A stretch of DNA of 64,000 nt from contig NZ_CP091138.1 in assembly GCF_021582875.1 (NCBI RefSeq), forward strand, positions 2,852,001 through 2,916,000. The letters run 5' to 3'. Below the pieces are notes generated by a model. The model made no database searches, was not told the origin of the DNA, and was given only the letters and a program-made list of their open reading frames with translations. Each line of letters opens with the position of its first letter. Position 1 is the first letter of the stretch. The DNA comes from Microbacterium sp. KUDC0406 (GTDB lineage Bacteria > Actinomycetota > Actinomycetes > Actinomycetales > Microbacteriaceae). Position numbers and translations under genes: made by a program. Positions 1-13,184 of the stretch are shown piece by piece.

Positions 1-2239
<2,239 letters not shown>

Positions 2240-2258
2240 GAGTTTCTTTTCCTGGTTG

Positions 2259-2299
2259 CTGAGCTTGTCGAAGCATCCGGGCCCCTTCGACACGCTCAG
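2259..2299. repeat. Family B inverted pair between gyrB and gyrA
   Basis: CTGAGCTTGTCGAAG (2259-2273) faces CTTCGACACGCTCAG (2285-2299) across an 11-base loop, so the gyrB-gyrA transcript can form a 15-base-pair stem with one mismatch. The arms are two opposed copies of the family B repeat seen elsewhere in the window. It may act as a partial terminator or mRNA stabiliser; there is no U tract. Confidence 0.7.
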
Positions 2300-2313
2300 G
2301 GACCCAGCCGAAT

Positions 2314-4418
<2,105 letters not shown>

Positions 4419-4497
4419 CTAGCGGTTTTCCACGGTCGAATGGGCCTCAGAGGCCGTGTGTGGCGTTCTGAGCGCGTCGAGGTAGCTTCGTGGTGCC

Positions 4498-4992
4498 CTA
4501 CCCGTACGTGTCCCGTGGACCCCGTCCAGGGACAGTCCGCGGTCCCCACTTCCAACTCGGAACGTCGGGTCCGATGAACCGGACGTCCACGACCCCGGCA
4601 TCCGGATAGCGGTTGCCGATCTCCGTCATGATCACGGCACGCATGTACTGCAGATTCTTGGCCCACGCCGTGGAATCGCACTTCACCGTGAGCATGCCGT
4701 GCTGCAGCGACACCGGCTCGGAGTGCTTCGCGGTCTCGCCGCCGACCAGCTCGGCCCACTGCCGCACGAGATCCTCGGCGGCGAGCGTCTTCTCCCAGCC
4801 CGAGTCGCGGCTGAGCTTGTCGAGCACAGCGCCCAGTGCCCCGGGGTCGCGCCCCGGTGTGAACGGTGCATTGTCATCGTCGTCGCGGATGCGCTTCTTG
4901 CGCTTCCAGTTCTTGGAACTCGGCTTCAGTCCGCGCAGCCGCAGATAGGTGGCAACAGTCTCCGGCGTCTCGGGGGTCTCGCGATCAGTCAT
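4498..4992 (-). CDS. DUF721 protein (DciA-like)
   Basis: 164-residue protein of the DUF721 group, which sits between recF and gyrB across actinobacteria. Known relatives include DciA, a loader or partner of the replicative helicase in bacteria without DnaC; the role here is inferred from family and position. The N-terminal part is charged (KNWKRKKRIRDDDD); the conserved domain runs from about residue 45 (GAVLDKLSRDSGW) through LVGGETAKHSEPVSL to VRFIGPDVPSWKWG. The ATG at 4990-4992 overlaps the end of recF by eight bases, so translation is probably coupled. Upstream in-frame codons exist but would run deep into recF. Confidence 0.88.
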   Translation of the reverse strand: MTDRETPETPETVATYLRLRGLKPSSKNWKRKKRIRDDDDNAPFTPGRDPGALGAVLDKLSRDSGWEKTLAAEDLVRQWAELVGGETAKHSEPVSLQHGMLTVKCDSTAWAKNLQYMRAVIMTEIGNRYPDAGVVDVRFIGPDVPSWKWGPRTVPGRGPRDTYG

Positions 4993-6184
4993 CGTTCTGG
5001 GTCCCTGGGCTCGTCGAAGGGTCCCGGTCATCCGTGATCGTGCCGGCCTCGATGCGCACGACATGGCGGTGCAGCACCTCCGGGATGTCGGACTCCACCG
5101 CGGCGGTGACGACGACCTGCTCATATCCGGCCGTGATCTCCGCCAGCCGTCGGCGACGATCCGCATCGAGCTCGGCGAACACGTCGTCCAGGATCAGCAC
5201 CGGATCGCCGGCCGGCGACTCCGCTCGCAGCAGCTCGGCCGACGCCAGTCGCAGCGCGAGGGCCACCGACCACGATTCGCCGTGCGAGGCGTATCCCTTC
5301 ACCGGAAGATCGCGCACGCGCAGCACGAGGTCATCGCGATGCGGGCCGACCAGCGTGATCCCGCGCTCCAGCTCGCTCGCCCGCCTGGCCTGCAGTGCTG
5401 TGCGGAACAGCTCTGCGATCTCACCGCGCTGATCGGTCTCGGTCCCTGAACCTGCCGAAGGGTCCTGCCCCTCTTCCGGATCGCCGCCGCGCACGGACAG
5501 CGCCCATTCCAGCTCCGGTCTGTGATCCGCGCCCGCGATCGTCGCGTACGCCTCGGCGAGCGGATGCTGCAGGTCGGCGGCCAGCCGGATGCGGGCGTCG
5601 ATGATCTCCGATCCGAGCGCGACGAGCTTGTCGTCCCAGATATCGAGTGTGCTCAGCCCCTCGCCGCAGACGCCACGGGCCCGCGCCGACTTCAGCAGCG
5701 CGGTGCGCTGCCGAAGCACCCGGTCGTAGTCGGCCAGGACCCCGGCCATCCGCGGAGTGCGCTGGATCAGCAGCTGATCCGCGAACCGGCGCCGCGACGA
5801 CGGATCTCCGCGGACGATCTGCAAATCCTCCGGCGCGAACAGCACCACGTGTGCATAGCGGGGGAGCTCATTGGTCTTCGAGGGCGAGCCGTTGATGCGC
5901 GCCTTGTTGGAACCCTGCCGGTTCAGCTGCACCTCGACGAGCACCTTGCGCTGCGCGTGCCCGAGGCGTGCACGGATGACGGCGAACTCCTGACCGTCGC
6001 GGACCATCGGTGCGTCGGAAGAGACCCGATGCGAGCCGAGAGTCGCAAGGAACACGATGGCCTCGGCGAGATTCGTCTTGCCCTGACCGTTGCGGCCGAC
6101 GAGCACGTTGGGGCCGGAGTGCAGGGTGAGATCCGCGGTCGCGTAATTGCGGAAGTCGACCAGGTTCAGGTGCTCCACAATCAC
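4985..6184 (-). CDS. recF: DNA replication and repair protein RecF
   Basis: SMC-like ATPase that helps RecR load RecA at gapped DNA. 399 residues, close to the family norm. Walker A is GRNGQGKT at residues 30-37, and the Walker B region with signature is ILDDVFAELDADRRRRLAE near residue 340. The start is GTG. A family B repeat copy lies in frame and encodes DPSAGSGTETDQ, an insertion-like loop before the conserved ALQARRASELERG. The neighbours are dnaN upstream (214-base gap) and DUF721 downstream with overlap, as in the standard actinobacterial order. Confidence 0.97.
   Translation of the reverse strand: MIVEHLNLVDFRNYATADLTLHSGPNVLVGRNGQGKTNLAEAIVFLATLGSHRVSSDAPMVRDGQEFAVIRARLGHAQRKVLVEVQLNRQGSNKARINGSPSKTNELPRYAHVVLFAPEDLQIVRGDPSSRRRFADQLLIQRTPRMAGVLADYDRVLRQRTALLKSARARGVCGEGLSTLDIWDDKLVALGSEIIDARIRLAADLQHPLAEAYATIAGADHRPELEWALSVRGGDPEEGQDPSAGSGTETDQRGEIAELFRTALQARRASELERGITLVGPHRDDLVLRVRDLPVKGYASHGESWSVALALRLASAELLRAESPAGDPVLILDDVFAELDADRRRRLAEITAGYEQVVVTAAVESDIPEVLHRHVVRIEAGTITDDRDPSTSPGTQNDD
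4999..5024. repeat. Family B repeat at the recF end / DUF721 start
   Basis: A variant GGGTCCCTGGGCTCGTCGAA with GGGTCC lies in the last codons of recF, where it encodes DPSTSPGTQ in the antisense direction of the repeat. Confidence 0.55.
5441..5465. repeat. Family B repeat inside recF
   Basis: GGTCCCTGAACCTGCCGAAG with GGTCC inside the recF frame. The encoded loop, DPSAGSGTE, interrupts an otherwise conserved region. Confidence 0.55.
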
Positions 6185-6242
6185 TGGGACAGCTTATCTT
6201 TCGTGTCTGACATCGGTCGGGGGCGCGGACGGCTCAGCCCTC

Positions 6243-6273
6243 GGTCGTTGAGCGAGCGGAGCGAGACGAAACG
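6243..6273. repeat. Family A repeat between recF and dnaN
   Basis: GGTCGTTGAGCGAGCGGAGC followed by GAGACGAAACG. It is the first copy of the family A element in the 214-base recF-dnaN gap. No gene is seen in the gap. Confidence 0.65.
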
Positions 6274-6398
6274 GTCTCAGTGCACCGGAGAGTTCCACCT
6301 CAGCGGGCCTCCCGAAGAAGACCGGTGTCAGTCGCCGCCGGGCCGATCGTCACGCACGACGATCCGGGCTGCGGATCCCGGAATCGCCGGCGGCAGGA

Positions 6399-7541
6399 TC
6401 AGCGCAGCAGCAGGTTCGGCTGCAGCAGGTACTTGAACGAGTCCAGGCCGGCCTGGTCGACCGAGGTCTGGCTGGTGACAAGCACCGGGCTGAGCTTGTT
6501 GGCGTTGTCGGACGAGGTGAACGTGACCCGCACGAACTCGCTCTTCACGGCGCCCAGTGCCTCGAGCAGGTACTGCGGGTTGAGGCCGAGAGTGACCTCT
6601 TCGCCGCCGTTGAGGTGCGCGTCGACCGACTCGGATGCCCGCGCCTGTTCGCTGCCCGACGCATCCATGGTCACCGTAGATGCCGCGAAGGTGAAGCGCA
6701 GCGGAGCGGAGCGGTCGAGCACCAGGGCGACGCGGCGCACGGCCTCGATGAGGTCGGCGGTGTTGATCACCGCGTAGTGGTCGGTCTGCTCGGGGAACAG
6801 CCGGCGGACGGGCGGGAAATTGCCCTTGATCAGCAGCGACGTGACGGTCTTGTTGCCCGCGGTGAACGCGATGATCTCACGATCGCCGGCTCCCGAGAAC
6901 GCGACCTCGATGTTGCCGGCGTGTGCGAATGTCTTGCCGACCTCGGTCAGGGTGCGAGCGGGCACCAGCGCGGTCTGGTCTGCTCCCTCGCCGTCCCACG
7001 GCACATCGCGCAGCGAGACGCGGTAGCGGTCGGTGGCGACCAGGCTGAGAGTCGTACCGGACACCTCGAGCTGCACACCGGTGAGCACCGGGGTGACGTC
7101 ATCGCGCGATGCGGCGAAGCCCACCTGAGCGATCGCGGTGCCGAAGTCCTCGGCCGGGACGACGCCGGTCGAGCCGGAGACCTCGGGGATGGACGGATAC
7201 TCCTCTACCGGCATGGCAGCGAGGGTGAAGCGCGCGGAGCCGCAGGTGACGGCGATCCCGCCGTCTTCCTCGACAGCGATCTCGATCGGTGCGTTCGGCA
7301 GCCGGCTGGCGATGTCGGACAGCAGACGGCCGTGCACGAGGATCGTGCCGGGGTCGTCGACGGTCGCCTCGATGGTGGTGCGAGCGGACGCCTCGTAGTC
7401 GAATGCCGACAGGGTCAGACCCTGATCGCCCGCCTCGATGAGCACTCCGGCCAGGATCGGCTGCGGGTTGCGCTGCGGCAGCAGTTTGACGACGAAGGAC
7501 ACTGCTTCGCTGAACACATCGCGGTTGACCTGAAACTTCAC
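6399..7541 (-). CDS. dnaN: DNA polymerase III beta subunit (sliding clamp)
   Basis: Ring-shaped processivity factor that tethers the replicative polymerase and recruits other DNA enzymes. 380 residues in the usual three repeated clamp domains; the N-terminus MKFQVNRDVFSEAVSFVVKL and the C-terminal YLLQPNLLLR are typical. The start is GTG with AAGGAG five bases upstream. It lies just downstream of oriC and is transcribed away from it, as expected. Confidence 0.98.
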   Translation of the reverse strand: MKFQVNRDVFSEAVSFVVKLLPQRNPQPILAGVLIEAGDQGLTLSAFDYEASARTTIEATVDDPGTILVHGRLLSDIASRLPNAPIEIAVEEDGGIAVTCGSARFTLAAMPVEEYPSIPEVSGSTGVVPAEDFGTAIAQVGFAASRDDVTPVLTGVQLEVSGTTLSLVATDRYRVSLRDVPWDGEGADQTALVPARTLTEVGKTFAHAGNIEVAFSGAGDREIIAFTAGNKTVTSLLIKGNFPPVRRLFPEQTDHYAVINTADLIEAVRRVALVLDRSAPLRFTFAASTVTMDASGSEQARASESVDAHLNGGEEVTLGLNPQYLLEALGAVKSEFVRVTFTSSDNANKLSPVLVTSQTSVDQAGLDSFKYLLQPNLLLR

Positions 7542-7997
7542 GGCCGCTCCTTGTCGTTGCCGAACCCGACAGATGCGTCAGGCGATCCCATGCTAGTCGT
7601 AAGCCGCAAGCGGTCCGCACCTCGGACCCGATCCCCTTTCCACACCTCTGTGGTCATCGGAGTCCCTGAATCTTCCAGAGATCTCTTAACGGTGTTAACA
7701 ACTGTGGATTCTGTGGATAAGTCGGTGGAAACCTGACGGGAGTAAGAAACTACAGCGATGTCACATGTGGAATCCCTGGGGAATCCGCGGGATTCGGGCG
7801 TGTGACTCACACGGTTGTAGTTCGGAGTTATCCACAGCATGCCGTGTCCGGCATCCGATCATCCCGATTCGAGATGAGTTTCTCCACAAGTTATCCACAG
7901 GTGCAGAACTGCGTAGTGAACAGCACGGCGAAGGCCGACGTCAACCCGACCATTCGGGGGACATCGGCCTTCGGACTGTGTCGGGCGGAGCGTCGCG
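7542..7997. other. oriC: Chromosomal replication origin oriC
   Basis: The 456-base dnaA-dnaN gap holds a DnaA-box cluster. TGTGGATTC (7703-7711) and TGTGGATAA (7712-7720) abut on one strand; TTATCCACA (7828-7836), TTCTCCACA (7880-7888) and TTATCCACA (7891-7899) lie on the other. The AT-richer stretch TCTTAACGGTGTTAACAACT (7684-7703) next to the first pair is the likeliest unwinding site. Position between dnaA and dnaN is the standard actinobacterial origin. Box positions are read directly; origin activity is inferred. Confidence 0.92.
7929..7973 (-). terminator. Terminator hairpin after dnaA
   Basis: CGAAGGCCGACGTC pairs with GACATCGGCCTTCG (14 pairs, one G-T type mismatch) around a 17-base loop. 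It begins 25 bases past the dnaA stop, at the edge of oriC, so it probably ends dnaA transcription before the DnaA boxes. There is no long U tract. Confidence 0.6.
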
Positions 7998-9389
7998 TCA
8001 GCGGCGACCGAGCTGCGTGGTGATCTCCGTGACCTGGTTGTAGATCGAGCGGCGCTCCTTCATGAGCTCGCTGATCTTCTTGCACGCGTACATGACGGTG
8101 GTGTGATCACGGTTGCCGAACAGCTGACCGATCTTGGGCAGCGACAGGTTCGTGCGCTCGCGGCACAGGTACATCGCGATCTGCCGGGCCGTCGCGATCT
8201 GCTGCGACCGGCTCGAGCCGTACAGGTCGTCGACGGTCAGCTTGAAGTACTGCGCCGTCGCCGTGATGATGTCGGTCGGCGAGATGATGTTGTCCTCGGC
8301 CTGATCGACGATGTCGCGCAGCACGGTCTGCGCGAGCGCGATGTCGAGGGTCGAGCGGTTCAGGCTCGCGAACGCCGAGACGCGGATGAGGGCGCCCTCG
8401 AGCTCGCGGATGTTGGATGAGACGACGGTGGCGATGTACTCGAGCACCTCGTCGGGGATGTGCAGGGCATCGCTCTGCGCCTTCTTGCGCAGGATCGCGA
8501 TGCGGGTCTCGAGGTCGGGCGCCTGCACGTCGGTGATCAGACCCCACTCGAAGCGGCTGCGCATCCGGTCCTCGAAGCCGGTGAGATGCTTCGGTGCGAC
8601 ATCGCTGGTGATCACCACCTGCTTGTTGTGGTCGTGCAGGGTGTTGAAGGTGTGGAAGAACGCCTCCTGCGTCTCGGCACGACCCTGCAGGAACTGGATG
8701 TCGTCGATCAGAAGGATGTCGACCTCGCGATAGCGCGCCTGGAAGGCAGCGCCGCGGTTGTTGGCGATCGAGTTGATGAAGTCGTTGGTGAACTCCTCAC
8801 TCGACACGTATCGCACCTTCACCCCGGTGTAGAGGGACTGCGCGTAGTCGCCGATCGCGTGCAGCAGGTGCGTCTTGCCCAGGCCCGAGTCGCCGTAGAT
8901 GAAGAGCGGGTTGTACGCCTTCGCCGGCGCCTCGGCCACGGCGACCGCGGCGGCGTGCGCGAAACGGTTGGACTGACCGATCACGAAGTTGTCGAAGGTG
9001 TACTTGGGGTTCAGGCGGGATTCGTGCCGGGTGGGGATCGGCTGCTCGCGCGGGGAGTCCGGGCGCGATGGCTCCGGGCTGCTGAAGTCGGGGACCTCGA
9101 CCGGTGCGGTGGGCTGGTCGGCGAGCTCGTGGTTCACGACCACCCGGTAGGAGGTCACCTCGTCGCCGATGACGCCGAGCGCCTCCATGATCGGTATCCG
9201 CAGGCGCTTGTTGATCTGCGCGGCGGTGAGATCGTTCGGCACGTCCAGATAGAGAGTGCCGCTCATGACGCCGGCCGGTACGGCCAGACTGAGGAATCCG
9301 TGCAGCTGCGGGGTCACTCGTTCGTCGTCGGTCAGGCGGTCCAGCAGCTCCGACCAGATCGGGACGTCGGATGTTGCTGCAGTGGACAT
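7998..9389 (-). CDS. dnaA: Chromosomal replication initiator DnaA
   Basis: AAA+ initiator that binds DnaA boxes and opens oriC. Walker A is GDSGLGKTHLLHA, Walker B LLIDDIQFL, and the C-terminal DNA-binding signature RDHTTVMYACKKI. I take MSTAATSDVPIW as the start (463 residues) because it matches the family N-terminus and follows GGAG. An ATG six codons upstream (9405-9407) is in frame but has no purine-rich ribosome site. Two DnaA boxes lie upstream, consistent with autoregulation. Confidence 0.97.
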   Translation of the reverse strand: MSTAATSDVPIWSELLDRLTDDERVTPQLHGFLSLAVPAGVMSGTLYLDVPNDLTAAQINKRLRIPIMEALGVIGDEVTSYRVVVNHELADQPTAPVEVPDFSSPEPSRPDSPREQPIPTRHESRLNPKYTFDNFVIGQSNRFAHAAAVAVAEAPAKAYNPLFIYGDSGLGKTHLLHAIGDYAQSLYTGVKVRYVSSEEFTNDFINSIANNRGAAFQARYREVDILLIDDIQFLQGRAETQEAFFHTFNTLHDHNKQVVITSDVAPKHLTGFEDRMRSRFEWGLITDVQAPDLETRIAILRKKAQSDALHIPDEVLEYIATVVSSNIRELEGALIRVSAFASLNRSTLDIALAQTVLRDIVDQAEDNIISPTDIITATAQYFKLTVDDLYGSSRSQQIATARQIAMYLCRERTNLSLPKIGQLFGNRDHTTVMYACKKISELMKERRSIYNQVTEITTQLGRR

Positions 9390-9407
9390 GGGGCTCCGGC
9401 CGTTCAT

Positions 9408-9723
9408 GGAGGGTCGCCGAGCTCGGATTCCCCCTGTGGATAACTTCGGATGCCACGGTAGTCACCGACGCGCGGAACGGCAAGCCGCCCAGGGAAAACC
9501 GCGGGTGTGTCGGAGATCGCGCACGGGGGAAAGGTTGTGGATAATAGCTGTGCGCTACGACAGGGAAGAGCTGCTCGCAACCGGATGCCGGCGAGAGCGG
9601 TGTTCGGTCGTGATTTGCCCTGCGCGGCGGCAGGTCGTACCCTTAATCGGTTGACTTATGCCCTCGAGGCAGTACCCCCGTCTCCGGTCCTTCTTCCGGT
9701 GACAACGATCCCGGAGTGATTCC
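9408..9723. promoter_or_regulatory. dnaA-rpmH divergent promoter region with two DnaA boxes
   Basis: A 316-base gene-free gap between divergent dnaA and rpmH. TGTGGATAA occurs at 9435-9443 and 9536-9544, likely for DnaA autoregulation. Toward rpmH a possible sigma-70-type pair is TTGCCC (9615-9620), a 17-base spacer, and TACCCT (9638-9643); TTGACT at 9651 is an alternative -35. The boxes are certain as sequence; the promoter is a guess from spacing. Confidence 0.6.
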
Positions 9724-9861
9724 ATGAGCAAGCGCACCTTCCAGCCCAACAACCGCCGTCGCGCCAAGAAGCACGGCTTCCGCGCCCGCATGCGCACCCG
9801 CGCCGGCCGCGCCATTCTCTCGGCCCGTCGCTCGAAGGGCCGCGTCGAGCTCTCGGCGTAA
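9724..9861 (+). CDS. rpmH: 50S ribosomal protein L34
   Basis: 45-residue, very basic ribosomal protein: [19 protein letters not shown] then [15 protein letters not shown]. The length is exact for the family. GGAG precedes the ATG by about eight bases. It is the first gene of the conserved rpmH-rnpA-yidD-yidC-jag-rsmG run that diverges from dnaA. Confidence 0.98.
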   Translation: MSKRTFQPNNRRRAKKHGFRARMRTRAGRAILSARRSKGRVELSA

Positions 9862-9898
9862 CCCCTTCTCCCGCCGGCCTCGTGCTCGCTACGACTCT

Positions 9899-10243
9899 GT
9901 GCTCGCTCGCCCCAATCGTCTGACCGACGGCGCCGACTACCGACAGGTGGTCCGGCGCGGGCAGCGGTGCGGGGGTCCGCGCCTGATCGTGTCGCTGCTC
10001 CCGCGCAGCGAGGAGCGAGCACCCCGGTTCGGGTTCATCATCAGCAAGCAGGTAGGGACCGCTGTGGTTCGCAATACCGTCCGTCGGCGCCTCAAGGCGA
10101 TCTGCGCGGACCTGCTGAGCACGATTCCCGAGGGCACGGATGTCGTCATCCGTGCCCTTCCTGCATCCGCCACCGCCGACTTCGCAGATCTCCGCGCCGA
10201 CGTGGGCCGGTGCATCCGCCGGCTCAGCCCGGTGACGCGATGA
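9899..10243 (+). CDS. rnpA: Ribonuclease P protein component
   Basis: Protein subunit of RNase P, which trims the 5' leader of tRNA precursors. 114 residues with a GTG start ([21 protein letters not shown]). The family RNR motif appears as [12 protein letters not shown]. It lies 37 bases after rpmH, and its stop overlaps the ATG of yidD as ATGA. Confidence 0.95.
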   Translation: MLARPNRLTDGADYRQVVRRGQRCGGPRLIVSLLPRSEERAPRFGFIISKQVGTAVVRNTVRRRLKAICADLLSTIPEGTDVVIRALPASATADFADLRADVGRCIRRLSPVTR

Positions 10244-10604
10244 GTGCCCTGCCCCAGTACGCCTACGGGACCGCGACGCTGCACCCGAAGGATCTGCTGC
10301 GCGGCATCCCGGCCGTCCCGCGCAACCTCGTGCTCGGCTTCCTGGTGGCGTACCGCAAGCTGATCTCCCCGCTGTACGGGGACGTCTGCAGGTATTACCC
10401 GTCCTGTTCCGCTTACGCTGTAGGAGCGGTGCAGCAGCACGGCGCCGTCAAGGGAGTCTGCTCTCCGCCTGGCGCATCCTGCGGTGCAATCCCTGGAGCG
10501 AGGGCGGCGTCGATGACGTCCGTCCGCACGCTCACTTCCGATACGACCTGACTCCGCACGGATTCGTCGTACCCGCTCGAAAGGAAATGAACAGTGGGTC
10601 CTGA
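10240..10604 (+). CDS. yidD: Membrane insertion efficiency factor YidD (frameshifted in assembly)
   Basis: Small membrane-associated protein that aids YidC-dependent insertion. The signature [20 protein letters not shown] is intact, but the frame breaks at about 10458: adding one C after AAGGGAGTC restores [21 protein letters not shown] and a stop at 10602-10604, giving 121 residues. As read, the frame continues to 10551 with unrelated sequence. The repaired stop overlaps the GTG of yidC, which supports the repair. The start overlaps rnpA by four bases. Confidence 0.88.
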
Positions 10605-11672
10605 CCTTCTGCTCGCAGCCAGCACGCCGACTCCTGAGCCCTCCGGCGGAGGCTTCGACCTGATCGGCACCATCATGTGGCCGTTCAAGTGGCTCATCGA
10701 GGCGATCCTCGTCGGATGGCATTGGCTGTTCACCGCCTTCGGGATGGAAGCGGCATCCGGCCTGACCTGGGTGCTCTCCATCATCGGCCTGGTCGTCGTG
10801 ATCCGACTGGCGGTCTTCCCGCTGTTCGTGAAGCAGATCAAGAGCCAGCGCAAGATGATGGAAATCGCTCCTGAGATGAAGAAGATCCAGGAGAAGTACA
10901 AGGGCAAGCGCGATCAGCTCTCCCGCGAGGCCATGAGCCGCGAGACCATGGCGCTGTACAAGAAGCACGGCACGACGCCGATGTCGTCCTGCCTGCCGCT
11001 GCTGGTGCAGATGCCGTTCCTGCTCGCGATGTTCTACACACTGAGCGACGTCGCCAAGCACGCCGTGGTCGGTGCCGGTGGCGTGGGCCTGCTGAATGCC
11101 CAGCTCACCCAGCAGTTCTACGACGCGACGCTGTTCGGTGTCGCGCCGCTGCACGTCAGCCTGAAGGACGCCGTCGCCACCAAGCCCGAGGGCTGGCAGG
11201 TGACGGTCACCATCCTCGTCGTGCTGGTGATCCTGATGATCGGATCGCAGTTCTTCACCCAGCTGCAGCTGATCTCGAAGAACATGTCGCCCGAGGCCAA
11301 GACGGGTCAGGCGTACCAGATGCAGCGGATCATGCTCTACATCCTGCCCCTGGGCTTCATCTTCTCGGGTGTGTTCTTCCCCTCGGTGTGGTCATCTACT
11401 GGTTCATCTCCAACCTGTGGACCATGGGTCAGCAGTTCCTCGTCATCCGCGAGATGCCGACGCCAGGATCGGATGCGGCCAAGGCGCGTGAGGAGCGTCT
11501 GGCGCGCAGGGGCAAGGCCATCAACTCGCAGGGCAAGATCGTGCCGCTTGCGGCGTATGAGGCCGAGCAGCAGAAGATGCTCGAGGACGCGGAGCGTCTC
11601 AAGGCGCAGCAGCCCAAGCGCGAGCAGCCGATGAGCAAGAAGCGTGCCAAGAAGAAGGGCGGCAACTCGTGA
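10594..11672 (+). CDS. yidC: Membrane protein insertase YidC (frameshifted in assembly)
   Basis: Polytopic insertase and chaperone for inner-membrane proteins (YidC/Oxa1/Alb3). The core starts with [20 protein letters not shown] and includes [18 protein letters not shown] and [17 protein letters not shown]. The frame breaks in a C run at 11379-11382: one more C restores [22 protein letters not shown] and the basic Ala/Lys-rich tail ending [13 protein letters not shown], 359 residues in all. The start is GTG. The stop overlaps the next GTG by four bases. Confidence 0.94.
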
Positions 11673-12160
11673 GCGGAGACCTGAAGCACCACACCGAGTC
11701 CACCGTCGAGCAGCTGGAGCACGAGGGCGACATCGCCGCGGACTTCATCGAGGAGCTGCTGGACATCGCTGACATCGACGGCGATCTGACCCTCGACGTG
11801 CGTCAGGGGCGTGCATATGTGTCGGTCGAGGCGGAGGGGAACGGCCTGGCAGTTCTCTCTGCGCCGGACACCGTGCAGGCGCTGCAGGAGCTCACGCGGC
11901 TCGCGGTGCAGAGCAGGACCGGCGCGTTCTCGCGGATGATCCTCGACATCGGCGGCTCGCGCGACACGCGTCGCCGGCAGCTCGAATCGCTGGTGGATGC
12001 TGCCGTGGCGAAGCTCGACGAGGGCGCGTCGCAGGCGTCCCTGCCTGCGATGTCGAGCTACGAGCGCAAGCTCGTGCACGACATCGTCGCCGAACGCGGA
12101 CTCATCTCGGAGTCGTACGGCGAGAGTAACGACCGTCACACGGTGATCCGCCGGGGTTGA
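11669..12160 (+). CDS. Jag/KhpB-like RNA-binding protein (R3H domain)
   Basis: 163-residue member of the Jag (SpoIIIJ-associated, KhpB) family: a KH-like fold around residues 35-95 followed by an R3H domain with MSSYERKLVHDIVAERG and a terminal GESNDRHTVIRR. Known relatives bind RNA and affect cell elongation and division; the N-terminal jag domain of Firmicutes is absent, as usual in actinobacteria. The GTG start overlaps the end of yidC. The codon-level overlap supports one operon. Confidence 0.9.
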   Translation: MSGDLKHHTESTVEQLEHEGDIAADFIEELLDIADIDGDLTLDVRQGRAYVSVEAEGNGLAVLSAPDTVQALQELTRLAVQSRTGAFSRMILDIGGSRDTRRRQLESLVDAAVAKLDEGASQASLPAMSSYERKLVHDIVAERGLISESYGESNDRHTVIRRG

Positions 12161-12177
12161 TCGCCCCTGCTGCACCG

Positions 12178-12237
12178 GGTCATTGAGCGAGCGAAGGCCT
12201 CCGGTCCGGTCATTGAGCGAGCGAAGCGAGACGAAAT
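12178..12237. repeat. Family A repeats ahead of rsmG
   Basis: Two copies in tandem: a truncated GTCATTGAGCGAGCGAAGG and a fuller copy ending GAAGCGAGACGAAATG. The second supplies the ATG of rsmG, so the repeat sits exactly where its ribosome site should be. Confidence 0.6.
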
Positions 12238-12874
12238 GCCCCCTACTCCTGACACACAGCTCGAGCCGGAGCCGTCCGCCGCGGCGGAACTCTTCGGCGA
12301 CCGCCTCGAGCTGGCTCGCCAGTTCACAGAAAACCTTGCTGATCAGGGAGAATTGCGTGGACTGATCGGTCCGCTGGAGTTGCCGAGGCTGTGGACGCGG
12401 CACGTGCTGAACAGCGCGATCGCTGCCCCGTTGTTCTCCGGATCTGTGGCGGATGTTGGGTCCGGTGCCGGCCTGCCGGGCATCGTTCTCGCGATCGCGC
12501 GGCCCGATGTGCAGTGGACGCTCATCGAGCCGATGGAGCGCCGCACCGACTGGCTGAGCGAGCAGGTCGAGGCTCTGGGACTGGACAACGTGACGGTGAT
12601 GCGGGCGCGGGGCGAGGACGTCGGCATCGAGTTCGACATGGTCACCGCGCGAGCGGTGAGTGCGCTGCGTACCCTGATTCCTGTCGTCGCACCCCTGGTC
12701 CGGGATGGCGGTGAGATCGTCCTGCTCAAGGGCCAGGGCGCCCCGGCTGAGATCGAGGCGGCGCAGAAGGCGCTGCGCAAGTACAAGGTGACCGATGTGC
12801 GCGTCGAGGTGCTCGGCGAGGGCGTGCTGACGGAGACCACGCGCGTCGTGCGGGGAGTGGTGCGGGCTTCATAG
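12236..12874 (+). CDS. rsmG: 16S rRNA (guanine(527)-N7)-methyltransferase RsmG
   Basis: SAM-dependent methyltransferase that modifies G527 of 16S rRNA; loss gives low-level streptomycin resistance in known bacteria. 212 residues. The SAM motif is VADVGSGAGLPGIVLAI near residue 70, followed by LIEPMERRTDWLSEQ and LLKGQGAPAEI. The ATG lies at the edge of a family A repeat and has no clear Shine-Dalgarno; later in-frame starts would cut conserved sequence. Confidence 0.95.
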   Translation: MPPTPDTQLEPEPSAAAELFGDRLELARQFTENLADQGELRGLIGPLELPRLWTRHVLNSAIAAPLFSGSVADVGSGAGLPGIVLAIARPDVQWTLIEPMERRTDWLSEQVEALGLDNVTVMRARGEDVGIEFDMVTARAVSALRTLIPVVAPLVRDGGEIVLLKGQGAPAEIEAAQKALRKYKVTDVRVEVLGEGVLTETTRVVRGVVRAS

Positions 12875-12903
12875 ACAGCGTGCCAGGTGGAGTTGCCGCC
12901 TGT

Positions 12904-12942
12904 GGTCGTTGAGCGCAGCGACGCAGGAGCGGAGTCGAAACG
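12904..12942. repeat. Family A repeat variant after rsmG
   Basis: GGTCGTTGAGCGCAGCGACG continuing to GGAGTCGAAACG: a diverged copy 30 bases after the rsmG stop, at the entry of the parS region. Confidence 0.55.
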
Positions 12943-13004
12943 CCTTCAGTGACCTCGGAGTCTTCGCAGGGTTTGAGGCCGATGGATCCGGCATCGCGAG
13001 ACCC

Positions 13005-13127
13005 GTCCGCACCGCAGGCGCTGTTGATCTCGTGCTGGAGTCAGTCGGGCAGGCGACAATCGAGACGAGCCTCGCGGTGACGAAGCCGTTCACCGGACGC
13101 ATCGTGGTGTTCGGCGGTTGGCGATGA
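13005..13127 (+). pseudogene. Possible remnant of a zinc-binding quinone oxidoreductase
   Basis: The translation ending VDLVLESVGQATIETSLAV then TKPFTGRIVVFGGWR resembles the cofactor-domain stretch of NADPH:quinone oxidoreductases (VD-VLDSVGG...L--GR-V-FG). About 40 residues match that pattern and nothing on either side continues it, so it looks like a decayed fragment. Recognition is by eye only; chance resemblance is possible. Confidence 0.35.
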
Positions 13128-13175
13128 AGTCGTCGGCGGTCACTCAGGGATTGCCGGGGCATAGGGGGGACACCC

Positions 13176-13184
13176 TGTGGACAA
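13176..13184 (-). promoter_or_regulatory. DnaA box TTGTCCACA
   Basis: TGTGGACAA on the plus strand, the complement of TTGTCCACA, a strong DnaA box type in actinobacteria. It is isolated, 5 kb from oriC, beside the parS cluster. It could titrate DnaA or be a chance match. Confidence 0.4.
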
